Assembly (NCBI GenBank): GCA_009746045.1
Contig: RPFO01000090.1
Span: forward strand, 508,887 to 568,886
Length of the DNA stretch: 60,000 nucleotides
Origin: Mesostigma viride
Lineage: Eukaryota > Streptophyta > Mesostigmatophyceae > Mesostigmatales > Mesostigmataceae
Direction of reading: 5' to 3'
The notes under the pieces are model-generated. The model was given only the letters and a program-made list of their open reading frames with translations, was not told the DNA's origin and searched no databases. Below, piece by piece: positions 19,185 through 29,140 of the stretch. The position numbers and the translations under genes were made by a program. Positions within the stretch are counted from its first letter, which is position 1. Every line of letters begins with the position of its first letter.

Positions 19185-20152
19185 ACCGACATGGGTTATA
19201 CCTGCCTGGCGCTCAAGGCTCGGGCGGTTGGTCTAGAAATCAGCCCCAAAACGGAGGCCCTGGCCCTTGGCATGGCAGTGCCCCCGCCCACACTCTGCCT
19301 CTTAGACGACACCGAGGTCAACTACCCTACTTCCGACCGCCTCAAGCTGCTCGGCAGTTGGCTTCCCGACTGCGAGGACGACCTGACGACACGGATCGGC
19401 ATGGTGTGGGCGCAACTCCATGACCACCGCCGCCGGTGGAGCAACCCCGTCCTACCCCGGATCGTCAAGCGTGACCTCTTCAAGGTCGTCATTCTGACGA
19501 TCCTGACCTACGGCGCCGAGACCTGGACACTGACGCAGGAGCTGGAGCAACGACTCGACGGCAACGTCACCGAGATGCCATGCGCAAGGCCCTTAACATC
19601 CCCTTTGGTTTGCACATTGGTAATGAGGATTTGTACGCTGATTTGCCCTATGTTTCCCACATTATTAGGCACAGGCACCTGGGCCCAGCCGGGCACCTGG
19701 CCCGCACAGATCAGGTAGACACATCAGATAGACTAGCTGGCACCAAGCCCGCCCAACCTGGGCGATATGTCCTCACCTGGCGTGCCCCAGGCCGCGCGCG
19801 GCAGGGCCGCCCACCCGTGGACTTTTCGTGATAGACTCGGCATGAACATGTGCTACACTAGACGTGACGGGCTCACACCCGGGCAGCCTCCTGGTTTGTC
19901 TGTAATATGGAGGCCGATGGTGCGCAAGGATAGATGGCAAGTAGTGATGAAGGAGACCACCCCCAAGTCTGTGGGGGCTCCGCGTGTGACCGCGTATGGC
20001 ATTCATAGCGATTCGGGCCGCGGTGCCCACACCCCGGTAACTAGGACCTAGATAGCTTACACCATCCATTCCATCCCACGTTTCCCTCCCACTGAGGACT
20101 TATGCTCACGTGACGCAGTCACGTGTCTATTAATTAATTAATCTCTCTAATG
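19185..20152 (+). pseudogene. LINE reverse-transcriptase C-terminal fragment, frameshifted, with 3' UTR and tail
   Basis: The first frame (19191-19718) holds the RT thumb-type motifs AVGLEISPKTEAL, LKLLGSWLPD, FKVVILTILTYGAETWTLT and LEQRLDG. Around 19575 the frame shifts to MRKALNIPFGLHIG and IIRHRHLGPAGHLART. A further shift leads to RDRLGMNMCYTRRDGLTPGQ and PPGLSVIW. These are the usual conserved blocks after the catalytic YxDD box, which lies upstream and is missing, so the copy is 5' truncated. The 3' UTR ends with the stem-loop CACGTGAC-GCA-GTCACGTG and a TTAATTAATTAAT tail at about 20130-20143. Confidence 0.9.
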
Positions 20153-20317
20153 AATTAGCATGTTGTAAGTCTGAGTAGCTCAAAACAAACTTTGATTTAT
20201 GGGGTTTTCAGGAAAGTGTATACATGACCATGGAAAAAAAATTCCTTAGGTGCTATACGCGTTCTAAAAAAAGCTTACAACGCGATATATCGCGTTCTAA
20301 TTACAAAAACAAGGGTT

Positions 20318-20576
20318 AATTAATTAATTAATCAATTAATTAAAATACTGACATGGGGCGGAGTCTGTCATATCCTCGTGCCACTGCTCCTTGCAGTTCA
20401 TTGATCTGCCTCCAGATCACAGATAAGTCAGGAGGCTGACCGGGGGTAAGCCCAGTCTTTCTAGGGTAGCACATGTCCATGCCTAGCCCATCACGTAAGT
20501 CCACGGGTGGCGGCCCAGCCGCGCACGGCCTGGGGCACACCATGCAAGAACAAACGCCCGCGGGCTGCGCGGGCAA
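20318..20576 (-). mobile_element. Inverted LINE 3'-end fragment
   Basis: Minus-strand frame with PPVDLRDGLGMDMCYPRKTG and LTPGQPPDLSVIW, the same C-terminal block as at 19767-20000. Its TTAATTAATTAAT tail lies at 20318-20345, in the direction expected for a minus-strand copy. Confidence 0.8.
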
Positions 20577-20619
20577 ATTGATGCCAGCTATAGTCTATCT
20601 GATGTGTCTACCTGATTCG

Positions 20620-20885
20620 TTGATGTTTGCGGGCCGTCAGTGGTCCTCACCTTCAGCGACATCACAGCCCGAGTTCGGTTCCTCTCTCGCCGCAAGAAGC
20701 TGGTGGACACCTCCTGGTCGCTTGACGACGACCTGACGCCAGCCCAGCAGCAGCAACGCCGCGATCAGTGGCCCGACTACATCCGCCACAAGACCAACCC
20801 CGAGAAGCCCCAAGTGTACTGGCGGGGCGGGGACCTCTATGTCAACACGAAATTGTGGAAGCCCCCTCGGGCTTTCCCGGGATAG
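20620..20885 (+). pseudogene. LINE ORF1-like C-terminal fragment
   Basis: The open frame (20640-20885) contains VLTFSDITARVRFLSRRKKL, LDDDLTPAQQQQRRD and YWRGGDLYVNTKLW, then a stop. A second copy at 47185-47481 keeps the same blocks. The order 'phosphate-binding RF/RR segment, LDDDLTP.Q..RR, WR...L' is what I expect of the C-terminal domain of LINE ORF1 nucleic-acid-binding proteins. That assignment is by memory of the pattern, not alignment. Confidence 0.6.
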
Positions 20886-21084
20886 AGCACTCCAGCTAGT
20901 TGTCTAGGTGGGGGCAATCAATGATGGGATAGCTTAGGCATTACAGCACTTGAAACGATATTAGCGCACAGCGTTATAGTACCTTCAATTAGCTCTGGCA
21001 CCTTGTGGCCATCAGCTTGCGCCGATTAGCCGACGTCTTGAGCCCACCTCACATTTGTAGCATAAGCTATGTGTCAGCCTACCT

Positions 21085-21310
21085 ATGGTATTGCACTGGT
21101 TGTATTGCACCCACAGTGTTGCGCCCCGGCATGATGCACCATGCCGTGGAGAGAGCTCTCTGTGGCCTGCCCCGGTGACCTGCGGCAGTGAGAGAAGCTA
21201 GGGCGCCCTCCCTCCTTCTCGCTGTGTATATAGGGTTGAAGGTTCCTTTACTCTGTATTGGCACCCACGTGACGCAGTCACGTGCTTATTAATTAATTAA
21301 TTAATTGCGG
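21085..21310 (+). mobile_element. Short dispersed repeat (family R1) with stem-loop and (TTAA)n tail
   Basis: Shares GAGAGAAGCTAGGGCGCCCT CCCTCCTT, GCACCATG, GGTTCCTTTA and the terminal CCCACGTGACGCAGTCACGTG-like stem-loop with the copy at 23640-23850. The tail TTAATTAATTAATTAATT is at about 21287-21305. No coding capacity, so SINE-like or a LINE 3' UTR. Confidence 0.75.
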
Positions 21311-21439
21311 GCCACGTGCCCAGCCAGGCCCAGGTGCCTGTGCCTAGAATGTGAGAAACATACTTAAGGCAAATCAGCATACAAGTCCTCGTTGCCGAGT
21401 TTGCATACTACTACATAGATAGCAATATATGTTATAATA

Positions 21440-21880
21440 ATATAATTACTTACAGCAGAGTGAAATCACTCAAACCAAAGCAAACGCCCAGCTATAAACC
21501 TCTATACAGAGCCATGTCAAATCTCTATACTACGATAAGACCAATGGAAACGCCTAACGGGAGGAACCTAATAGCCCTGCTGCACCGCAAAATCAGCCCG
21601 CGTACGGCGGAGCATGATGTCCGCCATGGCCCGAGTCAGCGCCACCGACAAGCGCTGACGCCAATATGACGTCCAGGTCCGCGCCGACCATGAGGCCCGC
21701 TGGCCCTCCAGGTCCAGCCGGTCCTCCCGGAGCCGGCAACACTCCTTGAAGAAGGCGGAGGTCAGGGGCCCCATGGCCCCAAACTCCTCCAGGACAAAGG
21801 GCACCACACGATGGTGCCCGACGTCGCCGTAGGCCAGGAGCTTGGCCCGCTCCGCCCGGTCCGCCGTGTAACCTGCCGTG
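21440..21880 (-). pseudogene. LINE ORF2 C-terminal fragment (second LINE family)
   Basis: The minus frame contains GYTADRAERAKLLAYGDVGH, RVVPFVLEEFGAMGPL and FFKECCRLREDRLD, ending FAVQQGY then a stop. The 3' UTR runs to about 21440. The 3' 320 bases are nearly identical to the fragment at 7555-7873. 5' truncated. Confidence 0.75.
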
Positions 21881-22204
21881 AAATATATGTAGCTACATAG
21901 CAAACTATACGAAGTGAGACAACAGCTATGCCTGGACGCATGGGTATCCAACGCCGTGGAAGGACTAGGGTAGTTGTCTGCTCAGAGGCAAGACGCGAAG
22001 GCCGCGGGAGCCGCGTGGCTATCTCTAGGAAGACCTGCATGGAGGGAGGCAGAGGGTAACAAGAAAGGTTGATAGGGAAAACACACACACGGCATACACA
22101 CACACACACATGCACCAAAAAAAAAATAAATAAATAAGACGGGAAAAGAGGGAAGGCATACACACATACAAGAAGGGGCTAAAAGAAAAGTAAGGAGTAT
22201 ACAT
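21881..22204. other. No gene; CA-rich and A-rich sequence
   Basis: Contains a (CA)n run at 22082-22111 and an (A)n(TAAA)n run at 22118-22137. Nothing else is recognised. Confidence 0.5.
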
Positions 22205-22655
22205 TACAAAGTGGTTTACTGCTGGCACCAAGCCCGCGCAGCGCCTGGGCGCTGTGTCCTCATGTGGCGCCATGCCCCAGGCCGCGCGCGCCGGTCGGGT
22301 ACGTCGCCTGGACCTTCCATGATAGTAGGCTGGCATGGACATGTGTTACCCTGGACGGGGCAGGCTCATGCCTGGGGAGCCCCCTGGTTTGTCTGTAATA
22401 TGGAGGCAGATGGTACGCAAGGATAGATTGCATGCAATCTACATATGTAGTGATGAAGGAGACCACCCCCAACAAGTCTGTGGGGGCTCCGCGTGTGACC
22501 GCGTATATGGCATTCATAGTGATTCGGGCCCGGTGGTGCCAATTCACAACCCTGTAACTAGGACCTATAGATAGCTTACATAATCTGGACATTCCATCCC
22601 ATGTTCCCCTCCCACTGAGGACTTTAATATGCTCACGTGACGCAGTCACCTATTT
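22205..22655 (+). mobile_element. LINE 3'-end fragment without tail
   Basis: Matches the 3' part of the 19185-20152 copy: GGCACCAAGCCCGC, GGACATGTGTTACCCTGGAC, then PPGLSVIWRQMVRKDR in frame, TAACTAGGACCTATAGATAG and CTCACGTGACGCAGTCAC at 22633-22650. The TTAA tail is missing, so the copy was cut or inserted into. Confidence 0.8.
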
Positions 22656-22659
22656 TTGG

Positions 22660-22805
22660 ATGCAGATTAAAAATGGGCACCGTGACCTCCAGTCAGTGGG
22701 ACTGGGGGCTCAGCGTGTGACCAAGTTTGGCATGCATATAGCTACTATGATTCGGGCCGCGTCACGGTGCCTGCAACCCTGTAACTAGAGGACCTAGACA
22801 GCTAC
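22660..22805 (+). mobile_element. Diverged LINE 3'-UTR-like fragment
   Basis: Contains GGGGGCTCAGCGTGTGACC, GATTCGGGCCGCG, CCTGTAACTAG and GACCTAGACAGCTACACCAT, which correspond to the 3' UTR of the neighbouring LINE fragments. Confidence 0.6.
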
Positions 22806-22945
22806 ACCATCCACCCCAGGAGTTTGTGGGTGAAGCCTGGCGGTATGCCCCTAAAAACCCTTAGCTCGGCTCCGGGAGAGGCCTTTATATTCTCCCAATC
22901 CGCGCGCATAGGTCTAAATATGTTGAGTCCAAGCCTATCTTCGGG
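22806..22945 (+). repeat. Dispersed repeat R2, copy 1
   Basis: Shares GGTATGCCCCTAAAA, GCTCCGGGAG, GAGGCCTTTATATTCTCCCA and CGGGCTCTGGAC-like ends with 46995-47115 (same strand), and in reverse complement with 23475-23570. Confidence 0.75.
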
Positions 22946-22959
22946 CTCTGGACTTTTGG

Positions 22960-23278
22960 TTAATTTAATTAATTAGTTAATTTAAGAACATACCGCCGTG
23001 GGCCGGGAGGATATGTAACACATACATATCCCTGAGAAGGGGCATATGGTTTTTAATACATTCTAGGCGACCACCTGCAGGTGGTGGGTGTAAACTGCCA
23101 CCTATGTACTCGGGGTGCACAACTGAGGTGCACCTGCACCACCATGTATATTCCAGCAGCTGTGCAAAGTTGCGGAGTCATGGGGTGGAGGATGATCATG
23201 GCTAAGCAATGGCTAGGGCATGCTGGCGTCTCAGCAGAGAGTGGCTCTCTGCATGGGCAAAGCACGGCTGACTCATAA
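22960..23278 (-). mobile_element. About 310-bp dispersed repeat R3, copy 1, with TTAATTAA end
   Basis: Matches 49725-50035 in reverse orientation over most of its length (CCTGAGAAGGGGCATAT, GGTGGTGGGTGTAAACTGCC, GAGGTGCACCTGCACCACCA, GCAGAGAGTGGCTC). A TTAATTAATTAGTTAA stretch marks the presumed 3' end at 22968-22983. Non-coding. Confidence 0.8.
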
Positions 23279-23299
23279 AAGATGCAGTAAGGCTGCCCC

Positions 23300-23475
23300 A
23301 TGGTCCAGACCCCTGTAACTAGGACCTAGATAGCTTATTATACCATCCATTCCATCCCATGTTCCCCTCCCACTGAGGACTTATGCTCACGTGACGCAGT
23401 CACGTGTCTATTAATTAATTAATTAATGGTCCAGACGCAGTCACTTGTCTATTAATTAATTAATTAATGGTCCAG
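23300..23475 (+). mobile_element. LINE 3' UTR end plus duplicated stem-loop/tail unit
   Basis: TAACTAGGACCTAGATAGC through CACTGAGGACTTATGCTCAC leads to CACGTGACGCAGTCACGTG and a TTAATTAATTAATTAATGG tail. A shortened second unit (GACGCAGTCACTTGTC plus the same tail) follows at 23433-23468, so the tail region itself was duplicated. Confidence 0.8.
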
Positions 23476-23850
23476 AGCCCACAGACATTGGCTTGGAACA
23501 CATTTAGAGGCGCCGGTTTGGGAGAATATAATAAAGGCCACTCCCGGAGCCTGAGGGTTTTGGGGAGCTTACCCCATGCTTTGCTCTGGACCATGGAGCA
23601 GCCTTAGTGTGCACATCCGCCACGCTTTTGAGCACTATGTAGGAAGCTTTATATTGCACCCACATACGTTGTGCCGGCACTGCACCATGATGCGGAGAGA
23701 GCGCTCTGAGGCCTGCCCACTTAGGGCAGTGCATGAGAGAAGCTAGGGCGCCCTCCCTCCTTGTTTTGTCTAGGGGTTTTAGGTTCCTTTATATTGGTAC
23801 CCACGTGACGTGAGTCAACGTGGTATGTAATCAATGAATTAATGAATGCA
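23476..23850 (+). mobile_element. R2 (inverted) joined to R1, copy 2
   Basis: 23476-23570 is R2 in reverse complement. 23640-23850 is R1 (compare 21085-21310), ending CCCACGTGACGTGAGTCAACG with a degenerate AATTAATGAATG tail. Confidence 0.7.
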
Positions 23851-23925
23851 CCCCATCCCATATTAGTTCCCTGAAGACTTGTGCTCACGTGACGCAGTTA
23901 CGTGAAAATTAATTAAAAATTGTGC
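23851..23925 (+). mobile_element. Isolated LINE stem-loop and tail
   Basis: GAAGACTTGTGCTCACGTGA CGCAGTTACGTG followed by AAAATTAATTAAAAATT. This is an extremely 5'-truncated copy. Confidence 0.65.
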
Positions 23926-24210
23926 ACTGCAGTGCCAAGTCTCCGATACTATAGTATGCCGGCCCCCACGCATATTAATTGCCTGCATGTGCCTGGCTGC
24001 CAGTGGTTGGTCTGATGTTGACGTATGATGAGCTAGCTAGTGTATAATGCACCGTATAGCGCGTTCATCGTGACTGACATGTGCGGCGTGGGCAACAACA
24101 ACAACAACAACATCGTGACTTGTGAAGGCGGGAATGTGAAGGCGGGATCAGGCTGAAGACTGAAGACAAGACATTAATAAATTGAACAGACCTGTGACAA
24201 CTAGGTTTCA

Positions 24211-24579
24211 TTGTCTGCCAGCAACATCAGTGGTTGTCTGGCACCTATATCAAAGCATATCGACATCCACGGGCTGACACGAGTGAGGAGTCAATGGAAC
24301 ACAATGATGATGCGCGGCCCGATGAAGAAGAGGCCGCATCCGAAACTGTCTGGACATACGTTCTCAACTAGCAAAGAGCGCATCTCGTCAACTGAGAATG
24401 GGCTGCAGACAAATAACTACTTCATGGGGTGCTCACTCTGCCAGGCAAAGTTCAGTGGTTCTTCTACTGACCCGAGGATTACGTCTAGGTGCCATATCCT
24501 GGGCGGCTCGTACGCGAAGGACGCAAAAGTGTGCCCAGCTTGCAAGAAGCCACCGCCGGTACCCGTTACAGGCTGCTGA
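24211..24579 (+). pseudogene. Possible BED-type zinc-finger (hAT-like transposase N-terminus) fragment
   Basis: The 122-residue frame contains CSLCQAKFSGSS, then HILGG, then VCPAC. The pattern C-x2-C-x6-F-x-G ... H ... C is reminiscent of BED fingers that precede hAT transposases. A neighbouring frame reads DDARPDEEEAASETVWTYVL just upstream, which would fit a linker broken by a frameshift. No catalytic domain follows. Recognition is weak; it could be an unrelated chance ORF. Confidence 0.3.
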
Positions 24580-24856
24580 TTGAAGCAGGCAGAGAAGGAT
24601 CACAATACCAGGACTGAAAGGAAGGCGACTAGTGACGCCAAGAAGCCTAGGCTGATGTGCGGGCGGCATTTAAACGCATACTTCCAGATGTTGTAGAAAC
24701 CGACGCCTCTGACTGGCAGTCCGCTCATGCCAGCAACACCGACACCTCGGCCGGGGAATTATGTATAGTGCATGCATATCTTGAATTCTACGTGTTTATC
24801 ATCCTTTCCAGTGAGTTGTGAATTGATACTGGTATTGTTGATACTAATAGTTGCAT

Positions 24857-25053
24857 ATCCATTTCTGGCCTTGCCTTGCTTTGCATGCATCACCACAAAA
24901 CATCAAATTTATTACAATATGTGTGCTAGCTCTATACGGTGGAATAACACAGACATGTCTACCAGATGGCAACACGGCCATCTGTATGCTAGGGTGAGCA
25001 CACTATGTGAATGTGCAGGGCCAGCCCACAGCAGCTGTGCCCCTGCTCTACCC
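24857..25053 (-). repeat. PAT-like element terminal repeat B2
   Basis: Starts ATCCATTTCTGGCCTTGCC and ends CCCCTGCTCTACCC. Same as B1 except for the insertion in B1. It is separated from A2 by a 24-bp GGGTGGGTGG-containing linker. Confidence 0.92.
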
Positions 25054-25077
25054 CTTTTGCCAGGGTGGGTGGGTGGG

Positions 25078-25284
25078 AGGCAAAAGAAACAACCTGCTTC
25101 CCTAGAATGGAAGCCCACCTTTTATAGCAACCACCTCTCCAGCCAACCCCTACCTGGGTGGCTGGGGTACGGGTGCCAGCACAAAAAATATTTTTTCTAA
25201 AATTATTTTTTCTTTTGGTGCTATACGGCGTTGCATTCTCCGCTCAGCAGGTTAGTCATAGATAAAATGAGCATAGCTCACCAA
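25078..25284 (-). repeat. PAT-like element repeat A2
   Basis: 207 bp from AGGCAAAAGAAACAACC to AGCATAGCTCACCAA, matching A1 at 46463-46669 essentially base for base. It abuts B1 directly. Confidence 0.93.
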
Positions 25285-25496
25285 ATCCATTTCTGGCCTT
25301 GCCTTGCTTTGCATGCATCACCACAAAACATCAAATTTATTACAATATGTGTGCTAGCTCTATACGGTGGAATAACACAGACATGTCTACCAGGTACATG
25401 TCTACCAGATGGCAACACGGCCATCTGTATGCTAGGGTGAGCACACTATGTGAATGTGCAGGGCCAGCCCACAGCAGCTGTGCCCCTGCTCTACCC
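25285..25496 (-). repeat. PAT-like element repeat B1
   Basis: Same sequence as B2 with an extra GGTACATGTCTACCAG, a tandem duplication of the adjacent CATGTCTACCAG. Confidence 0.92.
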
Positions 25497-25693
25497 ACAT
25501 CTCCTTACATGGCTAACAGCCGAAAATACGTAGGACATGCAAAAAAGAAAACTTAAACTACCTAGCTATGGGGGTACTTTGTCCCAACCCAGGTTCACCC
25601 TCGGGTTAGTTAAACCATTTCCCCCCTGACCTCCCACACAAGGGTGAGGTCAGTTGATAGCTAAAAGATGAGAGATAAAAAAACAGGAGGACG

Positions 25694-26642
25694 TCAAAAC
25701 TCGACGCCACCGAAGTGGCGCCGGAAAGCCGCTGGGTCAAAACCCAGGGCCTGAGCCCAGAGGGCGGGTGGGATGTCGCGCCCCAGGAGGCTGCGGTGGA
25801 GGCCAATGTAGCGCGTGACCGAGAGGGCCGAAGCCCACCGGCCGCGCAGCTGGATGGCCTCCGGCGACTTGCCAGCGATGGCGTCGTGCGTCGCCCCCCC
25901 ATGCCGGAGGCTGTGAAAAGAAAACATCCCTGCAATGCCCATGCGGGCCTGCACAGCCTCCCACTGCTGCCTAGCCTGGCTGTACGTTAAGCCCCGAAAA
26001 AGGAGTGCATCCGGGGGCTGGCCAGCCGTCAGACGTCGCAGGAGCCACAAAGAAAGTGGATCCCGGACGAGGACGTGCTGGGCCGCCCCCTGCGCAGTTT
26101 TGGGGTTGCGCAGCACAAGGGCACCGACCATGGGCCCTGGCTCGAGAAGGGGGTGGCCGGGATGAGCCACATCCCGAAACCGCAGCCCTAGCGCCTCGCT
26201 AATGCGTAAATACTGCTGGAAAGCAATAATAATCAACGCACTCAAATGCACCTGTCGACGTGAAACTAGCAACAGGGCAGTGAAATAGCAAAGGCGCCAG
26301 GGCATAGGCGGAGGGCTGACAGCCGGAACAAGCCGCTGCCAACCTGCTAGCATGCGGTCCGCCAGTACCCAATTCCGAACAATGTCGGGGTAGTACAGGT
26401 GCAGACAGGCCTTGGCATGCTGGCATAAGGTACGCCCCCGCCCGCCTCTGGCATGGTAGACAGCAGAAATCCACTCACAGAAAATGGCTTCCGCGTCAGC
26501 TGGGTCGACAGGGCCAGGTGGCGCCCACGCCACGTAGACAGCCGCCGCACGCCGGTACGCTGGCAAGGTAGACACAGGGTTGACTGTGCCCTCCATAAGT
26601 GCCAAGTCCCGAGGGCGTCGCGCCCCCTCAGGCCCAGGGTTG
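25694..26642 (-). CDS. Tyrosine recombinase domain of the PAT-like element
   Basis: Catalyses integration of the circular DNA form of the element by site-specific recombination. The frame is open for more than 300 residues and continues upstream across the copia insertion point without its own obvious start, so it was probably the C-terminal part of a polyprotein joined to RNase H. Catalytic landmarks: the box I Arg region YLRISEALGLRF, box II FHSLRHGGATH (H-x-x-R), RGRW, and the nucleophilic Tyr in TRYIGL. The C-terminus is RRHFGGVEF followed by a stop at 25694. The domain itself looks intact, but the copia element at 26643 separates it from the rest of its gene. Confidence 0.9.
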
Positions 26643-26647
26643 GGATG

Positions 26648-27078
26648 TGTTAGGAGTGAGAAAACAATGTTTGCCACAAAGTTTTACTTTCTTTCACTCA
26701 GATAAAAATAAGTCTCAGTCGGCAGCTGGCCGGCTGCTAGTTCCACCACAGGAGTGTGTGAGGTGTGAGGTACTGAGAGAGCAAACAAGGTGCGTAGCTT
26801 CGCCTTTTAAACAATTCCAGGCTCAGCTACTGGGTAGCAGTTATGATCTACCTACAACGTGGCCACACCAAACCGGGTCTTTTCTGACTGTGTGGCAGTT
26901 ACAATCATAACGTGATCTCAAGCCAACCATTCACAACCAAAGTTCAAGGTCAGTCACAGAATGACTGGGTCACTTATGGAACAGAACTTAAACATGCGGC
27001 ACATGCCCGTCATGTAGTCCAGAGCTAGCACTAAACTATAAGTACTAGTTTCAGGCAGGTGTGTCGATACTTCTGACA
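26648..27078 (-). repeat. Copia 3' LTR
   Basis: 431 bp, bounded by target duplication GGATG on the left and the polypurine tract on the right. Near-identical to 32567-32998. Confidence 0.96.
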
Positions 27079-27188
27079 CCCCCCTTACTCGGCACACAGG
27101 CCGGAAAACAAACTCAAGCAAGCCAGAACAAATGTTCACTAAAAGAACTGTAGTATGGGACCAGTGTCACAGGCTAGCAAGTGTGTCC

Positions 27189-29140
27189 TTATGTTGTCTC
27201 ATCACTAATTGCCAGTAACTCAAATACCCAACAACTTGTGTCTGAGCTCCACAAAACGTGGCTCGGTAGTGCCTTGGTGAGCATGTCGGCGATCATCGCT
27301 GCCCCAGGAAGGTGAGACACCTGAACGGTGCCATCCGCGACCTTCGCGCGAATGTAGTGGTACTTGACGTCGATGTGCTTGGTACGCCGAGGGTGAACAG
27401 GGTCTCGTGACAGAGCCACAGCACCAGTGTTGTCGCAAAACACCTGAATTGGCCCTGAGGCCGGGTCACCCAACTCCTTGGTGATGGTGAGAAGGGGACC
27501 ACCTGCTGCGTGACACCGCACAGGGCCATGTACTCGGCCTCACAGGTGGACAGGGCTGGAGTGGGCTGCTTGCGACTGGTCCACTCCACCGCAGCACCGC
27601 GGTACATGACCACGTTGCCAGTGATTGACTTGCGGTCCACAGGATCGTTTGCCCAGTCGGCATCCGAGTAGGCCACCAGCCCCCCCTGCCCCGAGTAGGA
27701 CAGACCCAGGTCCTTGGTGTGTACCGCGTACTGAAGCACCCGGCGTGCCAGCCCAAGGTCGCTTACAGTAGGGTTTTTCATATTCTGAGTCAGCAGGTTG
27801 ACTGCGAATGCCAGGTCAGGCCGAGTGCATCCCATCGCATACAGGAGTGCCCCGGTGATCGCTTGGTAGACGCGAGTGTCGTCCGCGTTGAGAAGCCCCC
27901 CCTCACCACGGGGGGTGTTGGGGACGACGGGCGTCTTCACCGCCCGTGGGGAGACCCCAAAGCGCTCAGCGAGGGCCTCCAGATACGGGCCTTGGTGCAG
28001 AAAAACTGTGCGCGCCGGCGGGTCGAGGACCAGGGAGACCCCCAGAAAGAGGGAGGGGGCATCCGTCTCGGTGATCTGGAAGCGCTGGGACACCCGTTGG
28101 GTCCACTGCGATAGCCACTCCGCCGAGGAGTGGGAGACCAGGAGATCGTCGACATGGACGAAGGCAAAACCACCAACATACAGGAACAGACACGTGTCCG
28201 TGGTGCTCTGGACAGCGCCAGTCTCATGGATGAGGTAGTCCCGGAGCGTGTGGTGCCAGTTCCGGGGCGCCTGTTTGAGCCCATAGAGGCTCCGCCGGAG
28301 GCGCCAGAGGTACGTTTGGCCAGTGGGGTCGCGCTCCTCAAAGCCCTTGGGGGGAAGGACATACACGTCCTCCTCCAACTCAGCATAGAGGAACGCGGTG
28401 CGGACATCCAGCTGCCGGATGGGGTGGCCAGCAGTGCCAGCACGAGCCAAGCCCAGGCGCACGGTGGCAGCACGGACGGTGGGAGCAAAAGTCTCACCGA
28501 AATCAATGCCCTCGCGCTGTGCAAACCCCTTGCACACAAACCGGGCCTTGCACCGCCCATCAGCTTTCTGGGCGAAGACCCACTTGGTGGGTAGGAGCTT
28601 GGCACCGCGCGGAAGATCACGCATATGCAGAAGCTCGTAAACCTGGTGCTCCTGGAGGCTGGCCAGCTCACTCTCCATGGCCGTGCGCCATTCCGGCAAG
28701 GCAAGGGCGGCAGCGGGAGAGGAGGGCACGGACGCAGGCTGGCTATGAAAAGCAGCAGCGAAGCACAGGTCAGCGACAAGTGAGTGATGCGCGTGGATCC
28801 GTGCAGCCTTGGTGACAGGTTGATCCGGCCAGGAAGAAAGTGCGTCATCCAATACATCATCGCCCCCGAAACCAGGGGGAGCGGGGGTGTTACTGCCATG
28901 AGAAAGGTCGCCACACAAGGCAGCACCACGGGAACCCCACACGGGGAGGAGACCTGCAGAGGCACCAGGGGACGCCGGAGGAGAATAGCCGGTGCTGTCA
29001 GCCGTGCTCTCCAGGTCAACCGAGGTACTCAAATGCGGCGGAGGCATCCCCGCCCCGGCGTGTTCATATGACGCCGCAGAACGCGAGTGGCCAGAGGCCT
29101 GTCCGCGCAACAGAGGGGCATGCTGTCGAGCATCTGACAC
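27189..29140 (-). pseudogene. Copia reverse transcriptase and RNase H
   Basis: RT blocks in order: WVFAQKADGRCKARFVCKGF, GIDFGETFAPTV, LDVRTAFLYAELEEDVYV, YGLKQAPRNWH and FVHVDDLLV, the last being the catalytic box (variant of YVDD). RNase H follows: YSDADWANDPVDRKS, STCEAEYMAL, then after a frameshift near 27515 FCDNTGAVALSRDP, KHIDVKYHYIR and ADMLTKALPS. The frame differs from the upstream integrase ORF, with an overlap at 29029-29140, so at least two frame changes separate it from a continuous polyprotein. Confidence 0.92.

Noticed and set aside
24857-25496. B1/B2 as LTRs of a short LTR element
   Set aside because: They flank only the A2 repeat; there is no TG..CA end, target duplication or coding interior. 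The A1-ORF-B1-A2-B2 reading explains both repeats.
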